This document shows, in pieces, positions 9,034 through 19,700 of a stretch of DNA of 21,666 bases. This DNA comes from Heterostelium multicystogenum (taxonomy: Eukaryota > Evosea > Eumycetozoa > Acytosteliales > Acytosteliaceae). Numbering within the stretch: position 1 is the stretch's first letter; every line of letters begins with the position of its first letter. The DNA is taken from contig RCNN01000375.1 in the NCBI GenBank assembly GCA_003667245.1, positions 1 through 21,666 of the forward strand. Reading direction: 5' to 3'. Position numbers and translations under genes: made by a program. The notes beneath the pieces are model-generated. The model was not told where the DNA came from, ran no database searches, and was given only the letters and a program-made list of their open reading frames with translations.

Positions 9034-11878
9034 ATGAATCAAAGTAATATTATTATCATGAAACTTTACTTTGCTCAATGAAATCTCTTACTGATCTGTG
9101 ACTTGCTTTCGATATCAATATGTATATATAGATTCACCTCACAAAAAGAAAAGAAATGCATTAGGTAGTGCTGGTACTAGCTCTATTAGCTCTATCATTT
9201 CCGCTGGAAGTAGTGACTTTGATCAACTTGAGAGTGACAATCATAATAATCCTCAAATGATGCAGCCACCACAGTCTACCTATGAAAACGAATACCCAGT
9301 TGGTCCACCCTGGACATTACAGGAATCAAATGAATATTACAACTGTATGCTGCTTGACTTGATTGATCTTCGCCGAATGAATAAATGCTAACATTTTATT
9401 AAACAGGTATTAAAGATTATAAGCCAGACTGGAAAACAGTAATAAAGAGATTTCCTGCAAGAACCGAAGAGATGCTTGAGAATCTCTATGATCTAGTAAG
9501 CTCAGAGCTTCATGACTGTAGCTCACCTGAAATTTTCTATTTTTATGTCAAAGGTGTTTATGCTGCCATTCAAAGTATGTTTGGTTTATTTTATATGATA
9601 GAGTTAGATTATACTCACTTTGCAACATCTAGAAACCACACCAGGTAGTAGTTCAAAGCAAACCTCCTCACCATATCCTAGTTTAAATCCCATTAGATCT
9701 ACAAGAAATGAATCACTTACTCCACTAAAACAACATCAACAACAGAGTGTGCAATATCAGCCGCAGATCGCTTCGGATTATAATGTAACACCGAGCAGAA
9801 GAGGTAGAACAGCAACACCATCAAATATGAATGATCAACATCTTATGTCCAATCAACAACAACCAAAGCAAACAAAAGCAAGATCAAGACGTTTGTTTAC
9901 AGATTCTCCAGCTAAACCCACCAATACATCAACAACTAACTCTATTGCATCTCCATCCTCACCTAATATGACGCCCAAAAAGAGAAAATCAACAGTTTCA
10001 GCATCACCACTATCTACACCTTCGAAATCTTCAATCAATAATAATGATCTAATGTCAATTGGCGATGAATATCAATCATCTGGAATCCTACCTGCCAAAC
10101 TTAGAGGCAAAATGCATAAGCAAAATACACCATCTACTCCTCCAGTATCAACTTCAGGTCTTGGAGGAACTACATTTGATCCTGCTCTATCTCCTTCTCA
10201 ATCATCCCTCAGTCTCTCTGCACTGGATGAGAGTGGGGCCTATGGAACACTAATATCACTGAGTAACAGCAATACAACTTCACCTTCCATCAACAGTATC
10301 AACAAAAAGATATATCTACCAACTCCAGAAACACAACAAACCATTCAAAAGAGATTACAAAACTTTCTTTCAAACTCATATTCTCACCTCAACAATACAA
10401 ATATACTCGATGAAAGTCAAAACAGCAACCAATTTTCCAGAAATCAACTTTCTCTTGCCGGTAAATGGGCAATGTATGAATGGTTCTATAGTGATGTAGA
10501 TGCACCATTCTATTTCTACAATGAATTTCAAATGTGGCTCAATCAAATTGGAATGAGTAAAGTCAAAAAGTTGACGAGAATGGAATGGAATGAAATTAGA
10601 TCTAGAATGAAAAAGCCAAGAAGACTTTCACAGAGATTCTTTCAAGAGGCTAGAGAGAAGCTATATCAAACCAGAGAAAAGATTAGACAATCAATGCTAA
10701 ATGACGATTTATTTAAATTTTTACAAATACAAAGAAATTCCAAAGTGTTATGTATGTCCCTAATATCATTATCAATTAGTACAACAAACTAATAATATTA
10801 AATTTAGATGTACAAAATAATACTATCCAAAGAGGAGTGGTTATAAATTACCTAGTCGATAGTAAAGCATATTCTATTCAAAATGAAACTACAAATATAA
10901 TTGATAATATTCCAGATATATTTGTAATGGTAAGTACAATTTTAATATCATCTAGAGATTGTTGTTAATTTTAAATTTAGTCAATTGATAAGAATATTAG
11001 GAGTATTATAGAATCCAGTTTTATTTATTCAAATAATAGTATGAAGAATAATGATGTGAGCATGAGCAGTGAAAAATCATCTTTCCCAAGACCAAAGCCA
11101 AAAGACACCATTAATTTTAGTTTTAGGGCTTATCGTTGTTTTGGAGAAGAAAGAGGCATTGGTTCTACACCTGACAAATCTAAATAATCAAGCAGAAGAA
11201 ATGTTGCTTGATGGCTTCCCCCAATCATTCCAAATTGAATACTCAAAGGCAGTTGTTGATTTAGAATACCTAAACAAAATTTTAACAACTCTGTTAGAAA
11301 TATTTAAACGAGACCATAATATACATGTATGTACAAAATACTCTAAATTTTGTTTTTATACTAATGTTAGGTTCCCTAATATCAATAGAATCAGACAAAT
11401 TATCTTAATCAACTACCTGCCCAACAATATTTAATTTCAGATCTAATTACATCGATCCGACAACAATCAGGAAAATTTATGAAAGTAACTATCATAGCAC
11501 AATCTCCATTGTATATTACTAACAGAATTTATTTAGATATTTAAAGATGACAAATCCAATTCCATAGATGAGAGTTTAAAGAAAATGGCACATGGATGTA
11601 TTTCTACATTGTATGTTTTGAAGCAATTGTGTTTAAATACCGAGTTGACCAATCAAGACATTGCTTTCCTTTTGGATAATTGTATAGGTGATATTAACCC
11701 AAAATCCATTGATAATTTAAAGTATGTAAAACAAAAAAAATACAACAGATATTATATAATTAACCTTGAAACTCTTTTTTTTTTTTTTAGTTTATATAAT
11801 CAAATTCAAGAAACTATTTATCTTCTTAGAGATAAGATATTATCCACTACAATTGAAAATCCATCAATAAAATCATAA
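9034..11878 (+). CDS. lin9: LIN9 / ALWAYS EARLY homologue, MuvB (DREAM) complex subunit, SANT + DIRP domains
   Basis: This is a nuclear scaffold subunit of MuvB/DREAM cell-cycle transcription complexes. The nine-exon model is 9034-9043, 9132-9344, 9407-9574, 9633-10751, 10808-10929, 10981-11326, 11389-11484, 11537-11721 and 11791-11878, about 781 residues. A SANT/Myb-like domain (about residues 57-115) is split by intron 2: GPPWTLQESNEYYN joins CIKDYKPDWKTVIKRF and then ARTEEMLENLY. A long low-complexity Ser/Thr/Gln region with basic patches (RSRRLF, PKKRK) follows. The DIRP domain (about residues 400-480) shows MYEWFYSDVDAPF, KLTRMEWNEIRSRMKKPRRL and FFQEAREKL. Downstream is the conserved LIN9 helical segment KKEALVLHLTNLNNQAEEML and EYLNKILTTL. 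Exon 6 is 346 nt although both its ends are phase 0, so one base is surplus, most simply in the A4 at 11100-11103. The 10-nt first exon is the least certain part. An AATAAA lies about 40 bp after the stop. Confidence 0.88.
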
Positions 11879-12039
11879 ATTACTTTCTGTTTTCATTGAT
11901 CAATTTAAGTTTTTCAATAAATATCTGGATACCATGATCAATGATTGATGACGTGTTGAGGTTTGAATTTTGGTTTTTTGTTACATTTACATATGCTAAA
12001 ATGAAGATTTATTATTATATAATTCCTAACTTGATGAAT

Positions 12040-12949
12040 CTATTTGCAACATCCTGTTGACTTATTTGTTGAGTCTTCGGGTACAATTGGAATTCTTTCT
12101 TGTTTGTTAGAAGTAGTTGAGTTTAGGCTGTTCGATGATCCTGATGTAGTTGCTGTACTTTTTGCTAACATTCCTGAAAGAATATAAAAATTATGTTAAT
12201 TTACTTTTCCAGTTGATTTAGTAATTATTAATATTTACTCTTTGTTAAATCCAAGAACAACTCTTCTACACCTTTGTTCAGCTTGGCTGATGTACTATAA
12301 TGTTTGGCACCTACTGATTGTGCATATGCCTCTGCCTCTTCCAAAGGAATAACTCTAGTTTTCTCTAAGTCACACTTATTTCCAATAATACATAATACAA
12401 TCTCATTACCCAACATAGCTTTTAACTCTTTAATCCAATTCTTTGCTTTTATAAATGAATCATTATCTGTAATATCATAAACAACCAAAGCACCTATGAA
12501 AATAAACCATCATTAGAGGATTTATCATTAGAATCTTGAAAAACAAGTATCCTTACCTTGTGATCCTCTATAATATATTGGTCCAAGTGCATGGAATCTC
12601 TCTTGACCAGCCGTATCCCAAATTGTTAAACCTACTCTTTTTCCGGCCATATTTATATTCTTCTGGAAGAATCCAGCATTCTGTGTCATCAAATGTTTAT
12701 CGTTGAATGTATTTTGAATGTATCTAAGTACAATTGAAGTTTTTCCAACACAACCTAAAATTTGATGTATTGTTGTTATTATAAAATTCTAATTCTTTAG
12801 TTAAACTAAACAGAATATCATTCACTCTAAATCTGTTGATTCTTCCTGTTCTAGACTATATTGTTTAACTAGTAGATAGGATATACTGCTAAGAGAATTA
12901 ACATACCTTCACCAAGAAGTACAACTTTAAATCCTTTCTCAGAATCCAT
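12040..12949 (-). CDS. rab21: Rab21 small GTPase
   Basis: This is an endosomal Rab GTPase linked in other eukaryotes to integrin traffic and early endosomes. Exons are 12949-12907, 12754-12557, 12493-12239 and 12173-12040, with introns of 152, 63 and 65 bp; the 630-nt coding length gives 209 residues with no frameshift. The P-loop GEGCVGKTS is split by intron 1. Next come the Rab21-like switch I region (MTQNAGFFQKNIN), WDTAGQERFHALGPIYYRGS, GNKCDLE and the STSAK base-binding loop. The hypervariable tail is Ser/Thr/Asn-rich and ends TGCCK, a double-cysteine geranylgeranylation site followed by one residue. The G domain matches Dictyostelium Rab21 closely as I remember it. The 3' end is convergent with LIN9, 161 bp apart. 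Confidence 0.95.
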
Positions 12950-13765
12950 TATTTTAATCTGTGGTTAATATATATGTCTAGAGTAGCGAGGAAATATAAC
13001 TATTAGTATACAAGTTTGAGCTGTAAGAGATAGCTAAGTATGGTCTTCAATCTTCTATCACTTAATACATACATAACAAAGGAAAATATAAAAACAAAAA
13101 GTTGGACTGGTACAATATTGATTGTTATTAAAATATCAATACAAGCAATAAAAAGAAAAAAGAGAGATAATTATATCAAATAATAACAATAAATTGGGGA
13201 TAATGGTGAAAAGTCTAATCTTTAAACAACGAGAATCCACAAAATGTTCAATAACAATTTATAAAATTTGTGAAGAATGAAAAGTCTCTTGAAGAAGAAG
13301 TTTAGTGTCGTACTATCCTAGCAAATTTACCTTTACTATTTTTTTAATTAATTTTTTATTTTTACTAAAAAATCTAGACAAAAAACAAAAACAACAATAA
13401 AGGTTGTAATACAAAGGAATGATAAGTTCTGACTTTAACTTTATTGTAGATTCGATAACTATTGAATTTAAGTATTCTATTAAATTTTATGTTTATTATT
13501 ATTATTTTTATTATTTTGGTTGTTGTTAAATTATCACTAATGGAACAATTATTGTTTTGCTTTGTTGTTTATATTCACACACACACACACCTCACACATG
13601 TTAATTTCAAAAAAAACAAAAATAAAAAAAAATAATTTATCTGGAACCAGGTGGTTTTAATTAACATTTTGCGTCAACAGTGATCTTTGTATTCAATGAA
13701 GATAGTTTATCTTTTTTAGGTCATTTTTGATATTATACTTTGAGATGCGATTACTCAAAGGTTAA
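12950..13765. other. Intergenic region, Rab21 promoter side and hydrolase 3' side
   Basis: About 815 bp of AT-rich sequence with long A and T runs, AAT-type repeats and a CA repeat at 13576-13590. It must carry the Rab21 promoter and the hydrolase 3' end. I see no gene or structured RNA here. Confidence 0.6.
13576..13590. repeat. CA dinucleotide microsatellite
   Basis: Fifteen bases of uninterrupted CA repeat in non-coding DNA; a simple length-variable repeat. Confidence 0.9.
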
Positions 13766-15133
13766 TTAATTGAGGTTGCTTGCGACTCTCCTAAGAGTAG
13801 CACTCTCGCTACTCTCTTTGTGAATGTGGTCTTCTTGCATTTTTTGTAGCCTGAAACAGTTGCTGCTCATTGTTCTCATTACAGTAGTGTTAAATTTATT
13901 ATTATTAGCTATACCATCAGCATCATTATCAAAGTGACAGTCGTTGGTTTGCCAATCCTTGCTATTACACTCAGACATTGTAACCAATCTGATATCATCC
14001 TCCTCTACAAACAGTTATTAGTATTTCCTTTTCACATTATATATTATACTCACAACTACTCTACATACCAAAAAATACATTTAACATCAGTAGGTGGATT
14101 TAATAAATTTAAGAAGAAAATAGCCGCACTGTTATAGAAAGAAGGACTTCTTTCACCATCGATAAATGCTCTATTATATTTATCACCTGAATATTTATTA
14201 TATCTTTTGTGATGTGTAGTCAATGGGTTAGTAATAGCTCGTTAATTCTTATTCAAAAATAGGTACACTTGGTCAGAATGATGATTCAATATAAATTTAT
14301 CATTATTGTCATGAACAAATATTGCTGGAATATATATATTTTGGGCTGCTGATGAAATATCTAGCGAACTACCAAAGAATGGTTATTAGTATTTAGTAAG
14401 ATGGAAATAGTTACTCTACTCTTACCTAACACTGAAGCGAGCTACCATTTTAATTTTATTCTTAATTAAAAGCATATAGAGTGTACTAACTATTTTAGGT
14501 AGCTTCATTGGCATGATATAATTCTCTTCAATCAATTGACTGAGAGAGGAATATGGAGTATCAAGAATCATTCCTGATATAGTGGGATCGTCTACAGTGT
14601 ATAGTATCGATGCAACTGCACCTGTGGTCCTTCCCCATAGTCCAACCGCACTAATTTGGTCACAGGTTCGCAAATATTTTAAAATTGCAGAAATATCATG
14701 TTTTTCATTGTATCCATTCGTGTTGTGTCTTCCTCCACTCATTCCACATCCACTGAAATCAAATGACACCACAGTAATATTAAGAGGCAATAGATATCGT
14801 ATAATTTCTAAACATTCCAATCTATTTCCGCCACTTCCGTGACAATATAAAACACATGGAAATTTCCTATTCCATTAGATAAGTTTAAGTAAAATCATAT
14901 ATATTTAATTGGTGAAATTGTACTTACTGATTATTTTTATAACATGGATAAGGTGGTTTATAATGGCTACACTTTAATGCAATCCCAAATTTATTCCTTA
15001 CTATGAAGTCTTCTCGGATATAAAAGTCATATTGATAGTAGAATTCTTTTGGTATAAGCTGTTCTATACGATAATATCTTTTTGGTTGCCTTATTAAACT
15101 ATCACAAACTTGATCAATCAACTTCATATCCAT
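13766..15133 (-). CDS. Alpha/beta-hydrolase fold protein, predicted catalytically inactive
   Basis: Exons are 15133-14928, 14866-14426, 14368-14267, 14203-14069 and 14004-13766; introns are 57-64 bp, one with a perfect TACTAAC branch motif. About 373 residues. The fold is clear: N-terminal lead, then PCVLYCHGSGGNRLECLE (oxyanion HG motif), VVSFDFSGCGMSGG, the nucleophile elbow, MILDTPYSSL, IPAIFVHDNNDKFI (acid strand) and FYNSAAIFFLNLL near the end. In relatives I know, the elbow reads GRSMG and the final loop GDHN. Here they read GRTTG (Ser to Thr) and DGERS (His absent), across joins that keep frame. A C-terminal extension of about 78 residues, polar and Asp/Asn-rich, follows. Entry into the last exon needs one base fewer, most simply in the T6 (coding strand) at 14070-14075. 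Likely a pseudoenzyme with a binding or scaffold role; its substrate or partner is unknown. Confidence 0.8.
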
Positions 15134-15734
15134 ATTTTTGTATAGTTTCCTAATAATTTATTTGTTTTGGTTACTAGTTTAAGAAACTAATTTTAGCGAA
15201 TAAAAAAAATGGGTAAGTATAATTTTAATAGGTGTAGTTTAAAATAAATGTATAGATTCATTTTTAATCATTACCAAAACAATCATAAAATTTAGTAATG
15301 ATTTAATCAATTATTTTAAAATACCATCACAATATTACTTTATTATTTTTATTTAATGTCACCCATATGTATTAGTATATCAATATCACCACACCCAACT
15401 CGATATTAAAGGTAGTAATTTTTAATGATGTATCTCAACAATATTGTTGTATAAATAAGTGGTTTTTTTCAACTTAAAGGCAGATATCAGAGTAGAAGAA
15501 TTATATATATCTATATCTAAATATTTATTTAAGATAAGTTGTATAATATATTATATTAAATATTATAAAAATCGTTATTATTTATTAGAGTGTTGTAAAG
15601 TAGATGAGCAATAAATTAATATTATACAAAATCTATGACTATAGAAAACTATAGTTATAAATATTTTAATTCATTTTAAAAACGTAAAATACTTTTATAA
15701 TTAATTTTTTCGTAAAATTCAAGAAATCTCATGC
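15134..15734. other. Intergenic region upstream of tRNA-Ile and hydrolase promoter
   Basis: About 600 bp of very AT-rich sequence with AT dinucleotide runs. It holds the hydrolase promoter. I find no open frame and no poly(A)-tailed insertion in the 50-bp zone just upstream of the tRNA, where Dictyostelium TRE5 elements are known to land. Confidence 0.55.
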
Positions 15735-15807
15735 GCTCGATTAGCTCAGTCGGCAGAGCGTGGTGCTAATAACGCCACGGTCGCAGGTTCGATCCCTGCA
15801 TCGAGCA
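15735..15807 (+). tRNA. trnI-AAU: tRNA-Ile (anticodon AAU), no intron
   Basis: A 73-nt cloverleaf: acceptor GCTCGAT pairs with ATCGAGC, the D stem is GCTC/GAGC, the anticodon stem TGGTG/CGCCA holds loop CTAATAA (anticodon AAT), the variable loop is CGGTC, and the T stem is GCAGG/CCTGC with loop TTCGATC. The discriminator base is A and CCA is not encoded. Internal A box (TTAGCTCAGT) and B box (GGTTCGATCC) are intact. The first anticodon A should be edited to inosine, as for eukaryotic tRNA-Ile. I do not see an extra B box downstream. Confidence 0.97.
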
Positions 15808-15811
15808 AGTA

Positions 15812-15816
15812 TTTTT
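15812..15816 (+). terminator. RNA polymerase III oligo-T terminator of tRNA-Ile
   Basis: Five T residues begin 5 nt after the tRNA 3' end, the expected Pol III stop. Confidence 0.85.
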
Positions 15817-15855
15817 AAAATAACTAATCCGCATGCCAAATTATAATCTTTGCAC

Positions 15856-15883
15856 AAAAAAAAAAAAAAAAAAAAAAAAAAAC
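15856..15883. repeat. A28 tract 49 bp downstream of tRNA-Ile
   Basis: Twenty-eight consecutive A residues, then CA7CA3C. This is far longer than other A runs here and may be the tail of a retro-inserted sequence, though I cannot find a matching target duplication around it. Its length may be inexact because homopolymers elsewhere in the window are unreliable. Confidence 0.8.
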
Positions 15884-15896
15884 AAAAAAACAAACG

Positions 15897-15970
15897 TCTA
15901 CCCAGATGGTATCAAGGGTACCTTCGTCATCAAAAGAGAGAAACTAAATCTTTTAGCAACACAGAACTAA
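15897..15970 (+). other. Short coding-like patch with highly-expressed-gene codon choice
   Basis: Between the A28 tract and the retro-insertion lies a 74-bp stretch that is GC-richer than its surroundings. In one frame it reads VYPDGIKGTFVIKREKLN before a stop, using GTC, TAC, ATC, AAG, ACC and TTC codons, the preferred set of abundant dictyostelid proteins. I do not recognise the protein. It may be a captured gene fragment or chance. Confidence 0.3.
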
Positions 15971-16064
15971 AACACACTTACTGATGGCTTCGGTCATCCG
16001 AAAAATAAAGCTTAATACTTCAATTTTTACTCCTTAAAAAAAAAAAAAAAGAACTAAAACACAC
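15963..16064 (+). mobile_element. Retro-inserted fragment with poly(A) tail and 15-bp target-site duplication
   Basis: AGAACTAAAACACAC occurs at 15963-15977 and again at 16050-16064. Between the copies is a 58-nt unit (15978-16035) ending in A15 (16036-16050), with AATAAA at 16004-16009, 27 nt before the tail. The second duplication copy starts right where the A run ends, the arrangement left by target-primed reverse transcription. The unit contains GATGGC-TTCG-GTCATC (15983-15998), a six-pair stem closed by a C(TTCG)G tetraloop. It lies 171 bp downstream of the tRNA-Ile 3' end, near the zone used by tRNA-targeting TRE3-type retrotransposons of Dictyostelium (from memory). It could be a severely 5'-truncated element end, a SINE, or a retro-copied small RNA. 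Confidence 0.7.
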
Positions 16065-16736
16065 AGCTTTTATATAGCATAAAGCAAGCTTCCATTAAAA
16101 AGAATAATACATCATTTATTCATCTTTTAAATTTTGCTGTATATTATACCTTTAAAAATAAGCTTTTATAAAAAGTGAAACCAAAAAAAACAAAAGAAAA
16201 ATAGTCTTTCTTTAGATAAATAAAACATAATACATGATTTATTGAACTTTTAAAAATAAACAAATAAATATAAATAAATCTTAGAGTGATGATATAAACT
16301 TTTCAAATCTATATAAAGTAAAGATATCCAAAATTTATGTAATAAAGAGTTATCAGATCCAATGATATATGAAATTAAGTTCGAAAAAACAATTATACAT
16401 CAATTTTTAGAAAAAAACTATCATCTAATCAATTTTTTAAACTATTTTGGAAATGATCGTATTATATCTTTGTAATTAATTATGGATTGGTAGTTCTGTT
16501 TCATTGGAGTGTATCAGTACAGATACCATTATAAATATCATTGCAGTATCCAATAAGAATGTATCTCTCCAATGTTATTGACAAAAAACATTAAAATATT
16601 CAAAAATCATCTCCTTGCCTACTAAACGGTATTAATGACATACCTTTCAATGGAGTACAATCAAATAATAGTAATAATAGTAATAGTATCTTAAGAAATC
16701 AAAAAATAGAGTTGGATATACTTTCCAAAGGTGCTC
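16065..16736. other. Upstream region of the ABCG transporter gene
   Basis: AT-rich sequence holding the promoter and possibly part of the N-terminal coding sequence of the transporter. One frame is open from 16595 to beyond 16740 without an ATG and reads NNSNNSNSILRNQKIELDIL before meeting the annotated frame; loss of one G near 16730 would join the two. The region also carries a hairpin-prone GCTTT...AAAGC near 16066-16086 and an inverted repeat at 16502-16574. Confidence 0.45.
16502..16574. repeat. 8-bp inverted repeat flanking a 57-bp segment with an inner hairpin
   Basis: CATTGGAG (16502-16509) and CTCCAATG (16567-16574) are perfect reverse complements. Inside, GTATC and GATAC around 16511-16526 can form a second small stem with loop AGTACA. 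It sits about 160-235 bp upstream of the transporter ATG. Could be a regulatory structure, the ends of a tiny element, or chance. Confidence 0.6.
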
Positions 16737-19700
16737 ATGGGAATTGGTGGAAATGCTTCTCTTAGTCAGGAATCATCTCAATTGTTCATACCTAATGTTT
16801 ATAACAATGGTGAGACCAATGCACCAATTCACAACACTGAGAAAGCAACAATCATGGAAAAATTTCTACTTTTGACGAATACTAGTAATCATGCAACGGA
16901 ACCATCGGTTGTGGTCGATCATCTCACCTATGATGTTTTCGAAAGATCACACCTATTCAAATCAAAAGATAAAGTTGAAATCTTATCAAATCTATCTTTT
17001 TATTTAAAAGTAAGCTTGTATTTTGAAAGAAGAAATAAGAACTAGTCAGATTAATATATTTATATATAATAGCCAGGAATGATGGTTTTATTATTGGCTG
17101 GACCTAGTTCAGGCAAGACATCTTTGTTCAAATGTTTGACCAATAGAACTCCGTGTAGAGGGGTTGTCAGTGGCGAGCTCCTATTCAGTGGCTATTCATT
17201 GGATCCAAAGACTCATCATACACAATATATATATGTTTCTCAGACTGATAATCACATTCCAACCTTGACAGTTCGAGAAACACTTGATTTCAGCATCCAA
17301 TGCCAATCTAACTTACCAAAGAATCAACAAGAAGAGCTCCGCAATACTGTTCTTCACTTGCTTGGATTAAAACATGTTGAGGACACTATCATAGGTAATC
17401 AAAGTCTACGTGGTATTTCAGGTGGTCAAAAGAAACGTATGACAGTGGCTGTTGAGCTTTTCAAGGGTGCAAAAAACCATATTAATGGATGAACCAACCT
17501 CTGGTCTAGACTCTTCTACATCCTATGATTTACTATCTTCCATCAAGATGATATCAGAAAGTGCTAAGGTACCAGTTTATGGTGTCTCTACTCCAACCAT
17601 CACAAGAGCTCTATTCACTCTTTACTCATGTTTTAATGCTAAAAGATGGGAAAATAACTTTTTTTGGACCAAAAGATCAAGTGTTACCATGTAAGATATG
17701 ATAACATCCACCAAGAGATTATAGAACATTCATTAATGCTTTATAAAATATAGTCTTTGAAGAATATGGACTGAAATGTCCGAACACTCAAAACCCAGCA
17801 GAATTTTTGAGCAATATTTATGAATTATCAAGAATCAATCCAAGCATTCAATTGAAACATACTGACGATTTTGTTACTGCATATGAATCATCAAACAGTA
17901 AGTCCTTATATTAGTATTATCAATTTATCAATGTTTATTAACGATCAACTTTTATTTTAGTTTATATTGAAAATTTAAATTTCATAAGAACTGAAATATT
18001 AAAAGCAAACAGTAATGCTTTGGTTTGTCCAAAAGTGAAATTGTTTCAGAAGTCAATCTTGAATCAAATCAGACTCAATATTAAAAGAGCCTTTGTAATG
18101 ACTTTTAGAGACCGTCCTGCTTTAACATCCAGATTTCTAAAGAGTATAATTCTTGGACTTTTGATTGGAAGCCTGTTCTTTAATGTTGGGGATACTCAGA
18201 AATCCACTCAGCTACTCCCATCATTGACATTCTTTCTATTGACTTTTTGTAGTTTTTGGATCATTGGCAGGTGTTCAACAACTCTTTATTGAAAGACCCA
18301 TCTTTTATGACCAACAATATGGAAATACTATCATAGTTTTGCATATTTCTCAGCTGGAGTGATATGTGATCTCTTCTGGAACTTCTGGGACGTTTTTATT
18401 TTCACTAATCTTTCCTATTGGATGATTGGTCTATGTGCCAATACAGAAAAAATATTTCTATTTTCTATTGGTTCTCTATATTCTAGATTCTCTAGTAATA
18501 AGAACAGCCAAAGCCATATCTGTATTTTCATCTACACCCATCATTGCTAGCACAATTGCTCCAACATTTTTTTGTCTGCTTCTTCTAATGGCAGGTTACA
18601 TCATTCCTCATGTCTCAATCCCAATTTATTGGAAATGGATGTATTATGCTTCACCATTTAAATGGGCATATGAAGCTTTACTTATTAATGAAGTTCATGG
18701 TCACAGTTACCGTTGTGAACCAGATGAATTGATGCCTCCAATCAACAATCCGCTTTTAAATCTCACATATCCCAAAGGTATCAAGGTGGTCGTATTTGCC
18801 CAACTACTAATGGGGATCAATTGCTTCAAAGCAAAGAAATCACTGCTGATTTCAGCTATCGTTTTAAAGCTTTGTTTGTTTTAATATCTATGTATTTATT
18901 GGCATTGTTAGTTTCCCTTGCAGGACTTCGATATTTTAGATATGATAATATCCCTCATAAATCCACCTCCATTATCCTCTCATTTACTCGCCAAACAACA
19001 AAAACTCATACGTAGATCCACTTCCGGAGTTGTTGCAATGAAAAAACGAAAATCAGAAGGCTGTTTTCTTTCTTTCCATAATCTAACATATCAAGTTTAA
19101 TGTTACAAAGGCAAATGGTTCGAGAGTGATCCGCACACTCCTAGATAATATCAATGGCTTCGTTTTACCAGGTACTTTGGTAGCCCTAATGGGTAGTTCA
19201 GGTGCTGGAAAATCAACGCTCTTGGATGTACTTTCTAATAGAACAAAGAATGGAATTCTTAGTGGTGAAATCTTAATAAATGGAAAACCAATAGATAAAT
19301 TCTATAGTCGCTATATTGCCTATGTTGAACAAGAGGATAGATTGCCAAGTGCTCAAACTATAAGAGAAGCCATTTTATTTAGTGCCAACTTGAGACTTCC
19401 ACCTGATGTTAGTGCATCTCAAAAAAACGATGTTGTATGTTACATTTTGGATGTATTAGAGTTAGTTTTCTCTTGCTGATGTTCTAATTGGTACACCTGA
19501 AAACGGAATATCAATGGAGCAGCGAAAAAGAGTTAATATTGGAATAGAACTCGCTTGTAACCCAGATATCTTGTTCCTTGATGAACCAACTACAGGTCTT
19601 GATTCCGTAAGTGCTCAAAAGATAATGACTTTGATAAAAAAAGTGGCATCTCATGGTAGATCAGTAATATGCACAATTCATCAACCGGCAGAAGCTATTT

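Noticed and set aside
11327..11434. Apparent in-frame continuation of LIN9 through 11327-11434
   Set aside because: That frame reads through an intron; using the GTATGT donor at 11327 and the acceptor ending at 11388 gives a better, phase-correct continuation (NQTNYLNQLPAQQYL).
19117..19123. GGTTCGA, a tRNA B-box-like string
   Set aside because: It is inside transporter coding sequence and no cloverleaf can be drawn around it.
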